From Vreelandella zhaodongensis (GTDB taxonomy: Bacteria; Pseudomonadota; Gammaproteobacteria; Pseudomonadales; Halomonadaceae): a stretch of DNA of 64,000 nt. The translations under genes and the position numbers were made by a program. The notes under the pieces are model-generated. The model made no database searches. It had not been told where the DNA came from and was given only the letters and a program-made list of their open reading frames with translations. The stretch lies in the NCBI RefSeq assembly GCF_013415115.1, contig NZ_JACCDD010000006.1, positions 124,001 to 188,000 of the forward strand, in the 5' to 3' direction. Positions within the stretch are counted from its first letter, which is position 1, and each line of letters opens with the position of its first letter. Shown one piece after another: positions 52,524 to 63,169 of this stretch.

Positions 52524-53723
52524 ATGAATGTAACGAAGTCTATTCGCCGAACAGCTCAGCTGTGTTTACTTGCAGCGCTCTGTACGGTTACCTCATCTGT
52601 TATGGCACAGGTGATTCCACAGCCTCAAACGGTTATTCCTGCTCCGCCTCAGCTAGCGGCTAGCTCGTGGATCTTGATGGATGCTGATAGTGGCCGTGTG
52701 TTGGCGGAGCACAATTCAGATGAGCGCCTGCCACCGGCGAGTTTAACCAAGCTGATGACCGCATACCTCGTAGAGCGGGAGCTAGATCGCGGCACCATTA
52801 ACCTGGATGACATGGTCAGCATTAGTGAGAAGGCCTGGCGCACCGGCGGCTCGAAGATGTTTATTGAAGTAGGTGACCAGGTTTCAATAAGTGACTTGCT
52901 AAAAGGTATTATCATTGTCTCTGGCAACGATGCCAGTGTCGCCGTGGCCGAGCACCTGGCCGGTGGTGAAGCTCCGTTTGCTGATCTAATGAACCAGCAC
53001 GCGACGCGTCTGGGAATGCACAATACCAATTTCCAAAATGCGACAGGCCTGCCAGGTGAGGAGCATTACTCCACTGCTCGCGATATGGCACTTTTGTCGC
53101 AATATATTATTAATGATTACCCCGACCACTATGCGATTTACTCCCAGCGCAACTTCTCATTCGGCGGTATTGACCAGCCGAACCGTAACCGTCTGCTCTG
53201 GCGAGACCCTACTGTTGATGGCTTGAAGACTGGCTGGACGACTGAAGCAGGTTACGGCTTAGTGTCCTCTGCGTTGCGGGATGACATGCGCTTAATTTCG
53301 GTGGTCATGGGCACTAGCTCCGAGGAGTCGCGGGCGCAGGAGTCACAAAAACTGCTGAGCTACGGTTTTCGCTTTTATGAAACCATGAAGCTTTATGAGC
53401 AGGACGCGGTGTTAGCAACGCCCCGTGTATGGGGTGGTGATTCCAATGAACTACGGGTTGGTGTTAATGGCGAAGTATTTGTAACGCTGCCGCGCAATCG
53501 TAATGAAGAACTTCGTGCTAGCCTGAACATAAACTCGGATCTTCGTGCGCCTGTGGCTATCGGTGACGAGGTAGGAACCCTGGAAGTTTATTTAGGCGAA
53601 GATGTGGTAAGTGAGCGTCGACTAGTCGCGTTAGAAAGTGTTGAAGAGGGCGGTCTGTTTAAACGGTTTTTTGACCAAGTGCGTCGATTCTTTAGCGGCT
53701 TGATTGGCAATTTCACGGGCTAG
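52524..53723 (+). CDS. dacA: D-Ala-D-Ala carboxypeptidase (PBP5/6 type)
   Basis: The 399-residue protein has a signal peptide (cleavage after SSVMAQ), the catalytic Ser in LPPASLTKLMTAYLVE (SxxK), SGNDAS (SxN) and DGLKTGWTTEAGYG (KTG), then a PBP5 C-terminal domain and an amphipathic tail (EEGGLFKRFFDQVRRFFSGLIGNFTG) that attaches it to the periplasmic membrane face. It trims pentapeptides. ATG 52524 precedes the natural signal; the frame from 52485 is longer but not needed. It is followed by ybeD. Confidence 0.96.
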   Translation: MNVTKSIRRTAQLCLLAALCTVTSSVMAQVIPQPQTVIPAPPQLAASSWILMDADSGRVLAEHNSDERLPPASLTKLMTAYLVERELDRGTINLDDMVSISEKAWRTGGSKMFIEVGDQVSISDLLKGIIIVSGNDASVAVAEHLAGGEAPFADLMNQHATRLGMHNTNFQNATGLPGEEHYSTARDMALLSQYIINDYPDHYAIYSQRNFSFGGIDQPNRNRLLWRDPTVDGLKTGWTTEAGYGLVSSALRDDMRLISVVMGTSSEESRAQESQKLLSYGFRFYETMKLYEQDAVLATPRVWGGDSNELRVGVNGEVFVTLPRNRNEELRASLNINSDLRAPVAIGDEVGTLEVYLGEDVVSERRLVALESVEEGGLFKRFFDQVRRFFSGLIGNFTG

Positions 53724-53819
53724 TAGATAGCACTAACGCGTGTTTGTTGCCATTTACTGGCAGCACGTGATGAAAGCACATGGCTTAGTGAGTGTTGAGT
53801 AGCAGTGCAAAGGTGATAT

Positions 53820-54131
53820 ATGAAAGAAGGCACGAAAAAAGGCTTGCGAGATTTGCGTCAGCCAACCGCCAGTGAACCACCTAAAATCACATTCCCCTGT
53901 GATTACTCACTTAAGATAGTGGGCGATGCGGCAGACGATTTTACGGCGAGTGTCTGTCAAGTCATCGTTAAGCATGCCCCAGACTTTGATGAGTCAACGC
54001 TTCAGGTTGTTGATAGCCGCAATGGCCGATTCCAGTCGGTACGTGTCACTATTGTCGCCACAGGCGAACAGCAGATTAGGCAGTTGTTTGATGATCTCAA
54101 AGCGACGGGCCGCGTGCATATGGTGGTATGA
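53820..54131 (+). CDS. ybeD: DUF493 family protein YbeD
   Basis: The 103-residue product has the ACT-like DUF493 fold: [81 protein letters not shown]. Its function is unknown, although it always sits by lipB/dacA. The N-terminal [19 protein letters not shown] extension is variable. Its stop overlaps the lipB start by 4 bases (ATGA). Confidence 0.93.
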   Translation: MKEGTKKGLRDLRQPTASEPPKITFPCDYSLKIVGDAADDFTASVCQVIVKHAPDFDESTLQVVDSRNGRFQSVRVTIVATGEQQIRQLFDDLKATGRVHMVV

Positions 54132-54787
54132 GCATGGCTAATCAAGCTGCTATCGAGCTTTGCCATCTTGGTCATCGTACGTATTTGCCTGTTTGGGAAG
54201 CGATGCGAGAGCTAACAGACACGCGAGATAGTACGACGCCTGATCAATTCTGGCTTGTCGAGCATGACCCTGTTTTCACCCAGGGGCAGGCAGGCAAGCC
54301 AGAGCATTTGTTGATGCCTGGTGATATTCCAGTGGTTAAGACAGATCGCGGCGGGCAAGTTACCTACCACGGCCCAGGCCAGATAGTGCTCTATCCATTG
54401 CTAGATGTGCGGCGTGGCAAAGTTGGTGTGCGAGATTTGGTGACTGCGCTAGAAAATGCCGTGATTGCGGTGCTTGCCTTATATAACGTGGCAGCTTGGG
54501 CTAAGGCCGATGCGCCTGGGGTGTATGTTGATACGCCCCATGGCGAAGCCAAAATTGCCTCGCTCGGCCTGCGTATTCGAAGAGGGGCGAGCTATCACGG
54601 TGTTGCACTGAATGTCGATGGTGATTTATCGCCCTTTGAGCGTATCAACCCTTGTGGTTATGCGGGTATGAAGGTGACGCGACTCGCTGATTTAGTGGCA
54701 TTGCCACCTACATCAAGCCAAGTAGGCGACCAGCTGGCAGCTGCATTAGCTGAACTACTGCGTCGTGAGTTGGTGGATGCTAGCTAG
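54128..54787 (+). CDS. lipB: Octanoyl-[acyl-carrier-protein]:protein octanoyltransferase
   Basis: The 219-residue enzyme moves octanoate from ACP to lipoyl domains. Markers are [57 protein letters not shown], a Lys in [27 protein letters not shown] and the catalytic Cys in [18 protein letters not shown]. It overlaps ybeD. In many gammaproteobacteria lipA follows on the same strand; here lipA lies convergent after a long inverted repeat. Confidence 0.97.
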   Translation: MSMANQAAIELCHLGHRTYLPVWEAMRELTDTRDSTTPDQFWLVEHDPVFTQGQAGKPEHLLMPGDIPVVKTDRGGQVTYHGPGQIVLYPLLDVRRGKVGVRDLVTALENAVIAVLALYNVAAWAKADAPGVYVDTPHGEAKIASLGLRIRRGASYHGVALNVDGDLSPFERINPCGYAGMKVTRLADLVALPPTSSQVGDQLAAALAELLRRELVDAS

Positions 54788-54813
54788 TTAGCGCTTTGAT
54801 TAGGCTCAGAAAA

Positions 54814-54884
54814 ACCAACTACCTGCACATAATGCCCACGATGAGGTTACTCATATTTGAATGGCGTGTGTGCAGGTAGTTGGT
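54814..54884. repeat. Long inverted repeat between convergent lipB and lipA
   Basis: ACCAACTACCTGCACA (54814-54829) and TGTGCAGGTAGTTGGT (54869-54884) are perfect 16-base complements. The 39-base loop contains a small ATGAG-GTTA-CTCAT hairpin. No T-run follows on either strand, so it is an imperfect candidate for a bidirectional terminator and may instead be a transcript-ending or rearrangement-related structure. Confidence 0.75.
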
Positions 54885-54894
54885 GGTAGTTAGC

Positions 54895-55953
54895 TCACCC
54901 AACATTAAATGCAGGTATGCGGTTAGCGTCAGGTTCCTGGCCGGGGACGGCAGCGGGTGATGCAAGACCCAGGTTGTTTTTCTCAAAGACACGATCAGCG
55001 CGATAGCTTGAGCGAACCAATGGGCCGGAAGGCACTTCCATAAAGCCTTTTTCAAGGCCAAGTACGCGATAGCGGTCGAACTCTTCTGGGGTGACCCAGC
55101 GCTCTACGGCCAAGTGGTTTTTGGTTGGTCGTAAATATTGGCCAAGCGTTACGATATCAACGCCAATCTCTCTTAGATCATCGAAGGTTTTAAGTATTTC
55201 TTCGTCAGTTTCACCTAAACCAAGCATTATGCTGGTTTTGGTAATGACGTTCGGGCGATGCTGTTTGGCATGTGCTAGCACGTCCAGCGTTTTACGATAA
55301 CCAGCGCGAGGGTCGCGCACTTTACTGGTAAGGCGCTCGACAGTTTCGACGTTCTGGGCAAACACTTCCAAGCCAGAGTCAACAACGCGCTCGATAGCGG
55401 CTTTGTCTGCGTCAAAATCGGGTGTTAGTGCTTCTACAACCACTTCCGGTGTGCGGGCTTTAATAGCCTTAATACAGTTGGCATAGTGCGTAGCACCGCC
55501 GTCGTCCAGGTCATCACGGTCGACGGAGGTCAGCACGATGTAGCGTAGCCCCATCAACTCAACTGATTTGGCGGTATTTTCCGGTTCATCTTGATCTAAC
55601 CACCCTTTGGGGTTGCCCGTGTCTACGGCACAGAACCGGCATGCGCGCGTACAAACAGATCCCATTAACATGATGGTGGCGGTGCCATTGCTCCAGCACT
55701 CGCCCATATTAGGGCAGTGCGACTCCGCACAAACTGTGCTTAAGCGATGCGCAGAGACGTTCTTTTTAACCGCCTCAAAGCGTTCGCCACCGGGGATCTG
55801 AGCACGCAACCACTTGGGTTTGCGGTCAAGACTAGGAGGCGCTTCTTCTGACTGAGATTTACGTTGCTTCATGCCGTCTTTAATGACCGACATGCCATGC
55901 TCATTGCGGAATTTTTCGCCGCTAGGGACACGCGTTGTGGGGTTGTTGCTCAT
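54895..55953 (-). CDS. lipA: Lipoyl synthase
   Basis: The 352-residue radical SAM enzyme inserts sulfur into octanoyl groups. The auxiliary cluster Cys are in [12 protein letters not shown], the radical SAM cluster in CTRACRFC, and the conserved RSSYRAD lies near the C-terminus. The N-terminal extension has a basic [30 protein letters not shown] 55953 has GAGAGG upstream; the longer frame to 55992 adds no conserved text. It is transcribed toward lipB rather than following it. Confidence 0.97.
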   Translation of the reverse strand: MSNNPTTRVPSGEKFRNEHGMSVIKDGMKQRKSQSEEAPPSLDRKPKWLRAQIPGGERFEAVKKNVSAHRLSTVCAESHCPNMGECWSNGTATIMLMGSVCTRACRFCAVDTGNPKGWLDQDEPENTAKSVELMGLRYIVLTSVDRDDLDDGGATHYANCIKAIKARTPEVVVEALTPDFDADKAAIERVVDSGLEVFAQNVETVERLTSKVRDPRAGYRKTLDVLAHAKQHRPNVITKTSIMLGLGETDEEILKTFDDLREIGVDIVTLGQYLRPTKNHLAVERWVTPEEFDRYRVLGLEKGFMEVPSGPLVRSSYRADRVFEKNNLGLASPAAVPGQEPDANRIPAFNVG

Positions 55954-56185
55954 AGGAGAGAGCCTCTCTACTGTGCGGCAGGCAATGCCCAAACGTTGTG
56001 GCGTTTAACCATATGTTGTGGCGATGGCATTTTAAAGCCATGGCGTTGACAGTTGGATCGCCTGCGCGAATACATGCCAAACCCTGAATATTCTGAATGA
56101 TACGTAGGTAGTAGGTTAATGTAACATATCTGTTGGTTAACAAGACACTAAGCTCTCTTTATCGACCCACTAAATAGACAGCCTA

Positions 56186-57172
56186 CTATAGTGACAGTAA
56201 AGGGAGGCAGGAAACGCCATGGCTAGGCAAAGGGCTAGAGGGTGCTTGGAAATGTCGGCGAAAATCTGCCAAGTGCTCCCTGATAAAACGTAAAAAAAGA
56301 TCGGCCACCGGCGTCGGGAAATGGTCGCGACGATAAACTGTGCACCACGAACGACGAATGGGAAAGTTAGGTAAAGGTAGTTCCGATAGCAAGCCTTGTT
56401 CCAATTCAAGTTGAACGGCCAGGCGTGGCAAAACAGCAACACCCAAGTGAGCCATAATGCCTTGTTTGATAGCCTCATTCGTGCCTAATTCAATGCGGTG
56501 GGGAAGGCCTACCTCCTGGTCAGCAGCCAGCTGCTCAAATGCGTTGCGCACCCCAGAACCAGGTTCGCGCATCAATAGATAGTGTCGCGCAAAGTCGCCC
56601 AGCGTTGGCGTTTTCATACTAAGTAGCGGATGCTCTGGCCATACAACAGCAATCAGCTCATTTTCAAGGATGGGCATGACGACTAAGCCTTCATCTTCTG
56701 GAACCATGGCCATAATCACGACATCGTCTTGTTGTTCGGCTAGCCGCTCTAGCGCTTGGCTGCGGTTGCATACTTTTAAGCGTATGCGTACGTCTGGATA
56801 CCGTGCTCTGAATCGTGCCAGCAAGTACGGAACAACGTATTGAGCTGATGAAACGGCAGCTATATTGAGCTCACCACAAATTTTACCGTTAATCTCGGAC
56901 AGGTTCATTTGCAACCGGAAAAGCTGCCCAAAGATTTCGCGAGTAGAAAGTGCCAGTGTATCGGCAGCGGGTAGCGCGTGCAGGGTCTTGCCAGCATATT
57001 TGAACAGTGGCTGGCCAAGGGCAAGCTCAAGCTGGCGTATCTGAGCACTAACCGCAGGCTGGGTAAGGCCTAGCTGTTCAGCTGCACGTGAGTAAGAGCG
57101 CTGACGATAGACTGCTTGGAACACCTGTAATTGTCGGAAGGTTAAACGATTGAGTAACGTAGGGGATGACAT
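56186..57172 (-). CDS. LysR-family regulator, CbbR-like
   Basis: The 328-residue protein has a winged helix (LTFRQLQVFQAVYRQRSYSRAAEQLGLTQPAVSAQIRQLELALGQPLFKYAGKTLHALPAADTL) and a LysR substrate domain with ELNIAAVSSAQYVVPYLLARFRARYPDVRIRL, VVMPILENELIAVVWPEHPL and EAIKQGIMAHLGVAVLPRLAVQLELEQGLL. The overall text resembles the CbbR group. ATG 57172 has GAGG at a suitable distance. It is divergent from the DUF3141 gene 229 bases away and may control it. The effector is unknown. Confidence 0.88.
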   Translation of the reverse strand: MSSPTLLNRLTFRQLQVFQAVYRQRSYSRAAEQLGLTQPAVSAQIRQLELALGQPLFKYAGKTLHALPAADTLALSTREIFGQLFRLQMNLSEINGKICGELNIAAVSSAQYVVPYLLARFRARYPDVRIRLKVCNRSQALERLAEQQDDVVIMAMVPEDEGLVVMPILENELIAVVWPEHPLLSMKTPTLGDFARHYLLMREPGSGVRNAFEQLAADQEVGLPHRIELGTNEAIKQGIMAHLGVAVLPRLAVQLELEQGLLSELPLPNFPIRRSWCTVYRRDHFPTPVADLFLRFIREHLADFRRHFQAPSSPLPSHGVSCLPLLSL

Positions 57173-57401
57173 AACAGCCTCTAGTAATACACCCTCCGAA
57201 GATAGAAAGTGCCGCAAAACAAAAATCTCAGCATACCAGCTGGAAATGCTATCACTGATGATGTGTGGGTGTCTTTATGACAACAATGATGAAATTGCAA
57301 AGGTAAGCATCGACGTTACGCAGTGAGTGGCCTAAACTATATTGCATTGCAGCATCATCGCTTCGTGGTTGGTGTCTTGCATCAACCCAATGGGAGAATT
57401 T

Positions 57402-59780
57402 ATGAACTTTCTCGCTCATCCTTTGCTGCCTGGTAATATGCTTAAAAGTATGTTGCCAGGAACGCCTGATCAATCAGCGGCTCTGCCGGGCGGTGAGGCC
57501 CTTGCTAGTGTGCTCGACCCCTTTGGGTTCGGGCGAGCTGCAGTGAGCTACTGGCGCGACAGTGTTGAACGTAGCGTTCTGTACTTAGATGTAATGCGTG
57601 AACGTGGCAACCAGTATCTTGAGCATATGGAACAAACCAAGCCAAATGTGCTGGGGTTTGATACCGAAGTGCTGGTTGATGGACGTACACTGCCGCACCC
57701 CACTAACTATGAGTTGCTTCGGGTGCTGCCGCCCAGCCATATCGAGATTGACCCAGACAAACGTCCTTTTGTGGTAGTCGACCCTCGTGCAGGGCATGGC
57801 CCAGGCATTGGCGGGTTCAAGCCTGATAGCGAGCTCGGAGTGGCGTTGAGGGCCGGGCACCCTTGCTATTTTATCGGCTTTTTGCCTTTTCCTGAGCCAG
57901 GGCAAACGGTTGAGGATGTTGTTGAGGCGGAGATTGCATTTTTACGCCATGTGATCGCTTTACACCCCAAAACAGCCGAAAAGCCGATGGTAGTAGGTAA
58001 TTGCCAAGCAGGTTGGCAAATCATGATGGCCGCTGCGTTAGAGCCAGATGTATTTGGCCCGATCCTCATTGCTGGCGCGCCTCTCTCCTATTGGGCAGGC
58101 GAGCATGGTAAAGCGCCCATGCGCTATACCGGTGGTATGACCGGCGGAAGCTGGATTACCGCGCTGACCAGCGATATCGGTAACGGTCTTTTTGATGGTG
58201 CTTGGTTGGTGCAAAACTTTGAACGTCTTAACCCAGCCAACACCTACTGGAAAAAGCAGTACCATCTGTATGACAACATCGATACCGAATCAGAGCGCTA
58301 TCTAGAGTTTGAGCGCTGGTGGGGTGGTCACGTGGTGCTGGGTGGTAACGAAATTCAGTATATCGTTGACAATCTTTTTGTAGGCAATCGACTTTCTACC
58401 GCTCAGTTAGTGACTCGCGATGGTCGGCGTATTGATTTACGTAATGTGCGTTCGCCTGTTGTCGTGTTCTGCTCGCGTGGTGACGATATTACGCCGCCGC
58501 CCCAAGCGTTGGGTTGGATCCGTGATTTGTACGAAGGCGAAGAAGATATCATCGCCAACGAACAGACGATTGTTTACTGCCAGCATGATACGACGGGACA
58601 CCTAGGGATTTTTGTTTCTGGCAGTGTGTCACGCAAAGAGCATACCGAATTTACGGCTAACATGGACTATATCGATGTGATGCCGCCGGGACTGTATGAA
58701 ACAACGGTCTCGCATGCCAGTGAGCGAGACGACGCAGAGTTACTTGAGCGTGACTACTTGCTTGAGTTTACGGCACGTAACTTTGAAGAGCTTGATCGTG
58801 ACGTGATGCATAAGCCTGAAGATGACCGCCGGTTTGCAACAGTTGCGCGAATATCCGAAATAAACCTCGGTTTTTATCGGCTTTATGTTCAACCCTGGAT
58901 TCAGGCCACCATGACACCTGAAGCGGCTCGTTGGATTCGCCGTATGCATCCCATTCGCCTCGGTTACAAGCTTCTTTCTGACCGTAACCCACTGACGGTG
59001 CCATTGCCGGTAATGGCTGACATGGTTCGCCGCCATCGTCAGGAGGTAGGTCAGGACAATATGTTTAAAGCAATAGAGACCATGCGCTCCGATCAGATTG
59101 TCGCTAGTCTCAATGCACTGCGTGATTTGCGGGATAGCACGACAGAAAGAATGTTCATGGATATTTATGGGCAACCTCTGTTGCAGGCTGCGGTTGGCTT
59201 GCATGGCGATGCGCATGTTCATCGTCGCCGTCCGGGTGCTGAGCCCGAACATCGCCGGTTTATTGAAAATCGTCAAAATGAGCTGCGCAATAAAATTGCC
59301 CAAGGCGGTTCGCATGAAGCAGTGATGCGTTCGGTTATCTACGTACTAGGTGGCGCTACTGCTACAGATGAGCGTAACTTTAAGCGTTTGCGCGCATCGC
59401 GTAGTGAACTTGAGCCGACGTCAACACTGAGTGAGTTCAAGCGACTCGTTCGTGATCAATTCTTTATTTTGAAATTGGATCGTGATCGTGCGTTATCGTG
59501 TTTGCCTGAGCTGTTAAAAGGTCAAAGCGATCAAGAGATTGATGGTCATATTGAGCATCTTGAGCATGTCCTGGCTGCAAGCGGTGAGCTTTCCGAGCAT
59601 GTGGCAGAGCGATTTGCTCAGATAAAAGCACTGTTTGATCAAGCGCGTCCACCGAAAGCAGCGCAGCCAGCTGAAAGCACCCCAGTTACTGCCAGTAGTG
59701 CGGAGGCAGCGGCATCCAACGTAGCCAGCAAGCCCAAGTCTAGAACGGCATCGCGCAGGAAGCCCCCGCGCAAGCGTTAA
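57402..59780 (+). CDS. DUF3141 protein, PHA synthase-like alpha/beta-hydrolase with basic tail
   Basis: The 792-residue protein begins MNFLAHPLLPGNML and has an alpha/beta-hydrolase core. The nucleophile elbow is VVGNCQAGWQIMMAAAL with Cys in the usual Ser position, as in polyhydroxyalkanoate synthases; Asp in VVFCSRGDDITPPPQA and His in HDTTGHLGIFVSG could complete the triad. The C-terminal half is helical (DUF3141), and the last 40 residues are Ala/Lys/Arg/Pro-rich, like the tails of granule- or DNA-associated proteins. ATG 57402 has GGGAG upstream. DUF3141 proteins are of uncertain function. It is divergent from a LysR gene and ends at a strong terminator. Confidence 0.85.
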   Translation: MNFLAHPLLPGNMLKSMLPGTPDQSAALPGGEALASVLDPFGFGRAAVSYWRDSVERSVLYLDVMRERGNQYLEHMEQTKPNVLGFDTEVLVDGRTLPHPTNYELLRVLPPSHIEIDPDKRPFVVVDPRAGHGPGIGGFKPDSELGVALRAGHPCYFIGFLPFPEPGQTVEDVVEAEIAFLRHVIALHPKTAEKPMVVGNCQAGWQIMMAAALEPDVFGPILIAGAPLSYWAGEHGKAPMRYTGGMTGGSWITALTSDIGNGLFDGAWLVQNFERLNPANTYWKKQYHLYDNIDTESERYLEFERWWGGHVVLGGNEIQYIVDNLFVGNRLSTAQLVTRDGRRIDLRNVRSPVVVFCSRGDDITPPPQALGWIRDLYEGEEDIIANEQTIVYCQHDTTGHLGIFVSGSVSRKEHTEFTANMDYIDVMPPGLYETTVSHASERDDAELLERDYLLEFTARNFEELDRDVMHKPEDDRRFATVARISEINLGFYRLYVQPWIQATMTPEAARWIRRMHPIRLGYKLLSDRNPLTVPLPVMADMVRRHRQEVGQDNMFKAIETMRSDQIVASLNALRDLRDSTTERMFMDIYGQPLLQAAVGLHGDAHVHRRRPGAEPEHRRFIENRQNELRNKIAQGGSHEAVMRSVIYVLGGATATDERNFKRLRASRSELEPTSTLSEFKRLVRDQFFILKLDRDRALSCLPELLKGQSDQEIDGHIEHLEHVLAASGELSEHVAERFAQIKALFDQARPPKAAQPAESTPVTASSAEAAASNVASKPKSRTASRRKPPRKR

Positions 59781-59801
59781 GCATTGTGATAGGTTAATCT
59801 C

Positions 59802-59832
59802 CGCCCCTGTTTTATACAGGGGCGCTTTTTTT
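59802..59832 (+). terminator. Rho-independent terminator after the DUF3141 gene
   Basis: CGCCCCTGT-TTTAT-ACAGGGGCG forms a perfect 9-base stem followed by C and seven T residues. It lies 21 bases after the DUF3141 stop. Confidence 0.9.
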
Positions 59833-60083
59833 GTTTCCGTGTTTTGGGTTGCTGTCTGCGTATCGGCAGTCTAGTGTCTAGCTACGTGAGTAGCGAAACG
59901 ATGTCTCGATGATCTCACGGTTCAGAATAAGTTTGTTACCTACGCGGCGGTTGTGACTGGCGCTTGTTGCAGGCCTGGGGTAGGGTAGGCGCATTTTTCT
60001 CATGGTCGTCAAGCGGTAACGGCGGGCGGCAACGTATTCAGAGCATGGGCGATAGCGCCTGAGCAATAGGAAAGTGGAGCACT
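59833..60083. other. topA upstream region
   Basis: About 250 bases between the DUF3141 terminator and topA. A purine-rich GGAAAGTGGAG precedes the topA ATG as ribosome site. A promoter is expected here, but no clear -35/-10 pair with good spacing was identified, and no small gene or strong hairpin was seen. A short minus-strand frame here looks random. Confidence 0.4.
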
Positions 60084-62711
60084 ATGGGCAAGTCACTGGT
60101 CATCGTCGAGTCGCCTGCGAAAGCGAAGACGATCAATAAATACCTCGGCAACGATTTCATCGTAAAGTCGAGTGTGGGTCACATCCGTGACCTGCCGACC
60201 AGCGGCTCAGGTAAGGCAGCCTCCGACCCGAAGGAGCGCGCTCGCCAGGCTGCGGCAACACGCAAGATGTCGGCGGATGAAAAGGCAGAGTATAAAAAGC
60301 GTAAGACCCATGATCAGTTAATTAGACGCATGGGGATTGATCCGGGTAATGGTTGGGAAGCGCGTTATGAAGTGCTCCCAGGCAAAGAGAAAGTCGTCGC
60401 CGAGTTAAAGAAGCTGGCTGAAAAAGCCGATGCCGTTTATCTCGCAACGGATTTGGATCGCGAAGGGGAAGCCATTGCGTGGCACCTGCGCGAGACAATT
60501 GGTGGCGATGACAGTCGCTACAAACGTGTGGTGTTTAACGAAATTACCAAAAACGCGATTCAGGATGCCTTTAAAGCGCCAGGTACGCTTAATATCCCGC
60601 GCGTAGAAGCACAGCAGGCACGCCGCTTTTTAGACCGAGTTGTCGGGTTTATGCTGTCGCCTTTGCTGTGGGCCAAAATTGCCAGGGGCTTATCAGCAGG
60701 TCGTGTCCAATCCGTCGCGGTTCGTCTAATTGTTGAGCGTGAGCGAGAAATTCGTGCGTTTATCCCTGAAGAGTTCTGGGATGTGCATGCGGATCTCGCT
60801 TCTCCAGATGGCGAGCTAGTCAGGTTTGCACTGGTACGTCAGGATGGCAAACCCTTCCGTCCCACCTCCGAAAAAGACACGCTTTCACGTATTGAGCAGC
60901 TGCGCAAAGCCAAGCTTGCGATCACCTCTCGTGAAGATAAACCGACGAGCTCCAAACCTTCCGCGCCGTTTATTACCTCAACGTTGCAGCAGGCCGCCAG
61001 TGGCCGGCTAGGGTTCTCCGTCAAGAAAACCATGACCATGGCCCAGCGTCTCTACGAGGCTGGCTATATTACCTACATGCGTACCGACTCCACCAATCTT
61101 TCAAAGGATGCGGTAGAGAGCGCCCGTTCGTTTATTAATGACGAATATGGGGCTCGCTACCTGCCAGAGTCTCCTAACCGGTACAGCAGCAAAGAGAGTG
61201 CCCAAGAGGCCCACGAAGCGATCAGGCCCTCTAGCGTTGAGCGTAAAGCCACAGACCTCTCTGGTATGGAGCGAGATGCAGAGCGCCTCTACGAGCTGAT
61301 TTGGCGCCAATTTGTTGCTTGTCAGATGACGCCTGCGGAGTACCTGTCTAGTACGCTGAGTGTCGAGGTTGATGGTTACGACCTGCGTGCCAAGGGTCGC
61401 GTGCTCAAGTTTGACGGTTATACCCGGGTAATGAAGCCAACCGGCAAAAATGAAGACCAAAGTCTGCCAGATTTGCCGAAAGGTACGGCGATGGCGCTGG
61501 AGAAGCTTGATCCGCAGCAGCACTTTACCAAGCCTGCGCCACGTTATACGGAAGCCAGTTTAGTAAAAGAGCTAGAGAAACAAGGCATTGGTCGTCCTTC
61601 TACCTATGCTTCCATTATTTCCACGATTCAGGATCGTGGCTATGTAAAGCTTGAAAATCGCCGTTTCTACGCCGAGAAGCTGGGTGATATCGTTACCGAG
61701 CGACTAAAAGAGTCCTTCCCCGACTTGATGGATTACTCGTTCACCGCGCGTATGGAAGATAGCCTTGACGAAGTGGCCGAAGGTGAGCGCAACTGGCAAG
61801 CGCTATTAGATGCTTTCTACGACGAGTTCAGCCAGGAGCTTAGTAAGGCAGAAAGTGAAGAAGGGATGCGCCCTAATCAGCCGGTTCCCACGGATATCGA
61901 CTGCCCAAGCTGTGGCCGCAAAATGCAGATTCGCACGGCTTCTACTGGGGTCTTTCTCGGCTGCAGCGGCTATAACCTGCCGCCTAAGGAGCGCTGTAAA
62001 ACCACCATCGATCTTATTCCTGGTGAAGAAGCCGTTGCTGAAGACGCGGGAGAGGAAGCAGAAACGAACGCGCTACGTGCCAAACGTCGTTGTCCAAAGT
62101 GTGGTACGGCCATGGATAACTACCTGATCGATGAGGGGCGTAAACTGCATATTTGTGGTAATAGCCCTGATTGCGATGGTTATGAGGTTGAAGCAGGTAA
62201 GTTCAAAATCAAAGGCTACGACGGCCCCATTATCGAATGTGATAAATGTGGTTCCGAGATGCAGCTTAAGTCAGGCCGCTTTGGTAAGTATTTCGGTTGC
62301 ACCAATAGCGAGTGTAAGAACACGCGTAAATTATTGCGTAGTGGGGATGTAGCGCCGCCTAAGATGGATCCGATCCCTATGCCAGAGTTGGCCTGCCAAA
62401 AGGTAGACGACCACTACGTGCTGCGCGATGGTGCCAGCGGCTTATTCCTTGCGGCCAGCAAGTTTCCAAAAAACCGTGAAACTCGTCCGCCGCTGGTAAA
62501 AGAGCTAAAAGCGCACGCCGATGAGCTGCCAGAAAAATATCACTTTATTCTAAAGGCCCCCAGTGAAGATCCGGATGGTCGCCCTGCACAGATTCGTTAT
62601 TCGCGAAAAAATAAAGAGCAGTTTGTGATGACGGATGAAGAGGGTAAAGCCACCGGTTGGAAAGCAACCTTTGAAGCAGGCAAATGGCACGTGGAGGATA
62701 AGCGGAAGTGA
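60084..62711 (+). CDS. topA: DNA topoisomerase I (type IA)
   Basis: The 875-residue enzyme begins [38 protein letters not shown] (TOPRIM domain), with [18 protein letters not shown] metal residues, the active-site Tyr in [15 protein letters not shown], and a C-terminal series of zinc ribbons: CPSCGRKM...[21 protein letters not shown]...CGNSPDC and [26 protein letters not shown], then a basic tail. It relaxes negative supercoils. An insert of about 35 residues ([32 protein letters not shown]) follows the first strand block, common in this group. It overlaps the next gene by 4 bases. Confidence 0.97.
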   Translation: MGKSLVIVESPAKAKTINKYLGNDFIVKSSVGHIRDLPTSGSGKAASDPKERARQAAATRKMSADEKAEYKKRKTHDQLIRRMGIDPGNGWEARYEVLPGKEKVVAELKKLAEKADAVYLATDLDREGEAIAWHLRETIGGDDSRYKRVVFNEITKNAIQDAFKAPGTLNIPRVEAQQARRFLDRVVGFMLSPLLWAKIARGLSAGRVQSVAVRLIVEREREIRAFIPEEFWDVHADLASPDGELVRFALVRQDGKPFRPTSEKDTLSRIEQLRKAKLAITSREDKPTSSKPSAPFITSTLQQAASGRLGFSVKKTMTMAQRLYEAGYITYMRTDSTNLSKDAVESARSFINDEYGARYLPESPNRYSSKESAQEAHEAIRPSSVERKATDLSGMERDAERLYELIWRQFVACQMTPAEYLSSTLSVEVDGYDLRAKGRVLKFDGYTRVMKPTGKNEDQSLPDLPKGTAMALEKLDPQQHFTKPAPRYTEASLVKELEKQGIGRPSTYASIISTIQDRGYVKLENRRFYAEKLGDIVTERLKESFPDLMDYSFTARMEDSLDEVAEGERNWQALLDAFYDEFSQELSKAESEEGMRPNQPVPTDIDCPSCGRKMQIRTASTGVFLGCSGYNLPPKERCKTTIDLIPGEEAVAEDAGEEAETNALRAKRRCPKCGTAMDNYLIDEGRKLHICGNSPDCDGYEVEAGKFKIKGYDGPIIECDKCGSEMQLKSGRFGKYFGCTNSECKNTRKLLRSGDVAPPKMDPIPMPELACQKVDDHYVLRDGASGLFLAASKFPKNRETRPPLVKELKAHADELPEKYHFILKAPSEDPDGRPAQIRYSRKNKEQFVMTDEEGKATGWKATFEAGKWHVEDKRK

Positions 62712-63169
62712 GCCCGCGTTCGCGAACCAATCAGTTGCTCTATCAAGCGGAGCTACTTACTCATCTCTCCATTGCTGATGATGAGCATTCTGTCGCTAGC
62801 CAAATGGCGATAGAAGAGAGCGCCTTGGCGCTCTTTGAGCTTGCCTTGAACTCATTACTTAAAGAAGTGACCGAACATGCTCGTCTAGACAGCCATAATT
62901 GGCAGCGGCTACTTGCTAGTGATGGCCCTGCCGTTGCTGAGTTGCAGCGACTGCGTGACACGATGCAGCGGCAGGACAGTTGGCTGTGCTGGCTAGTGGG
63001 CCAATTAGAGAAACTACATAGTGATGAGGGGGCAGCACGACGTGCGGTACAAAGCCCTTCAATGATTGCCGTGGGGAGCCAGCTGTCGCTCACTGAGCAA
63101 TTGCTAGATAACCTTCAAGCCGCAAAGCATGACATTGCGTCGCTGCGTGAGACCAGCCAAGAGTGGTGA
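62708..63169 (+). CDS. DUF6586-like helical protein, unknown function
   Basis: The 153-residue all-helical, acidic protein starts with GTG 62708 overlapping the topA stop (GTGA). It begins [26 protein letters not shown] and continues with Leu/Ala-rich amphipathic helices; [13 protein letters not shown] is the most conserved-looking stretch. Small partners of this kind follow topA in Halomonas and Pseudomonas relatives and are annotated as DUF6586, with no known role. Translational coupling suggests a link to topA expression. Confidence 0.75.
   Translation: MSPRSRTNQLLYQAELLTHLSIADDEHSVASQMAIEESALALFELALNSLLKEVTEHARLDSHNWQRLLASDGPAVAELQRLRDTMQRQDSWLCWLVGQLEKLHSDEGAARRAVQSPSMIAVGSQLSLTEQLLDNLQAAKHDIASLRETSQEW

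Noticed and set aside
54814..54884. Ordinary Rho-independent terminator for lipB or lipA
   Set aside because: The stem is long, but the loop is 39 bases and no T-run follows on either strand, so it is listed as a repeat only.
58740..59315. 191-codon frame on the minus strand inside the DUF3141 gene
   Set aside because: It lies wholly within a well-supported gene and shows no family resemblance or ribosome site.
59878..60066. 62-codon minus-strand frame before topA
   Set aside because: It has no ribosome site or recognisable motif and occupies the expected topA promoter region.
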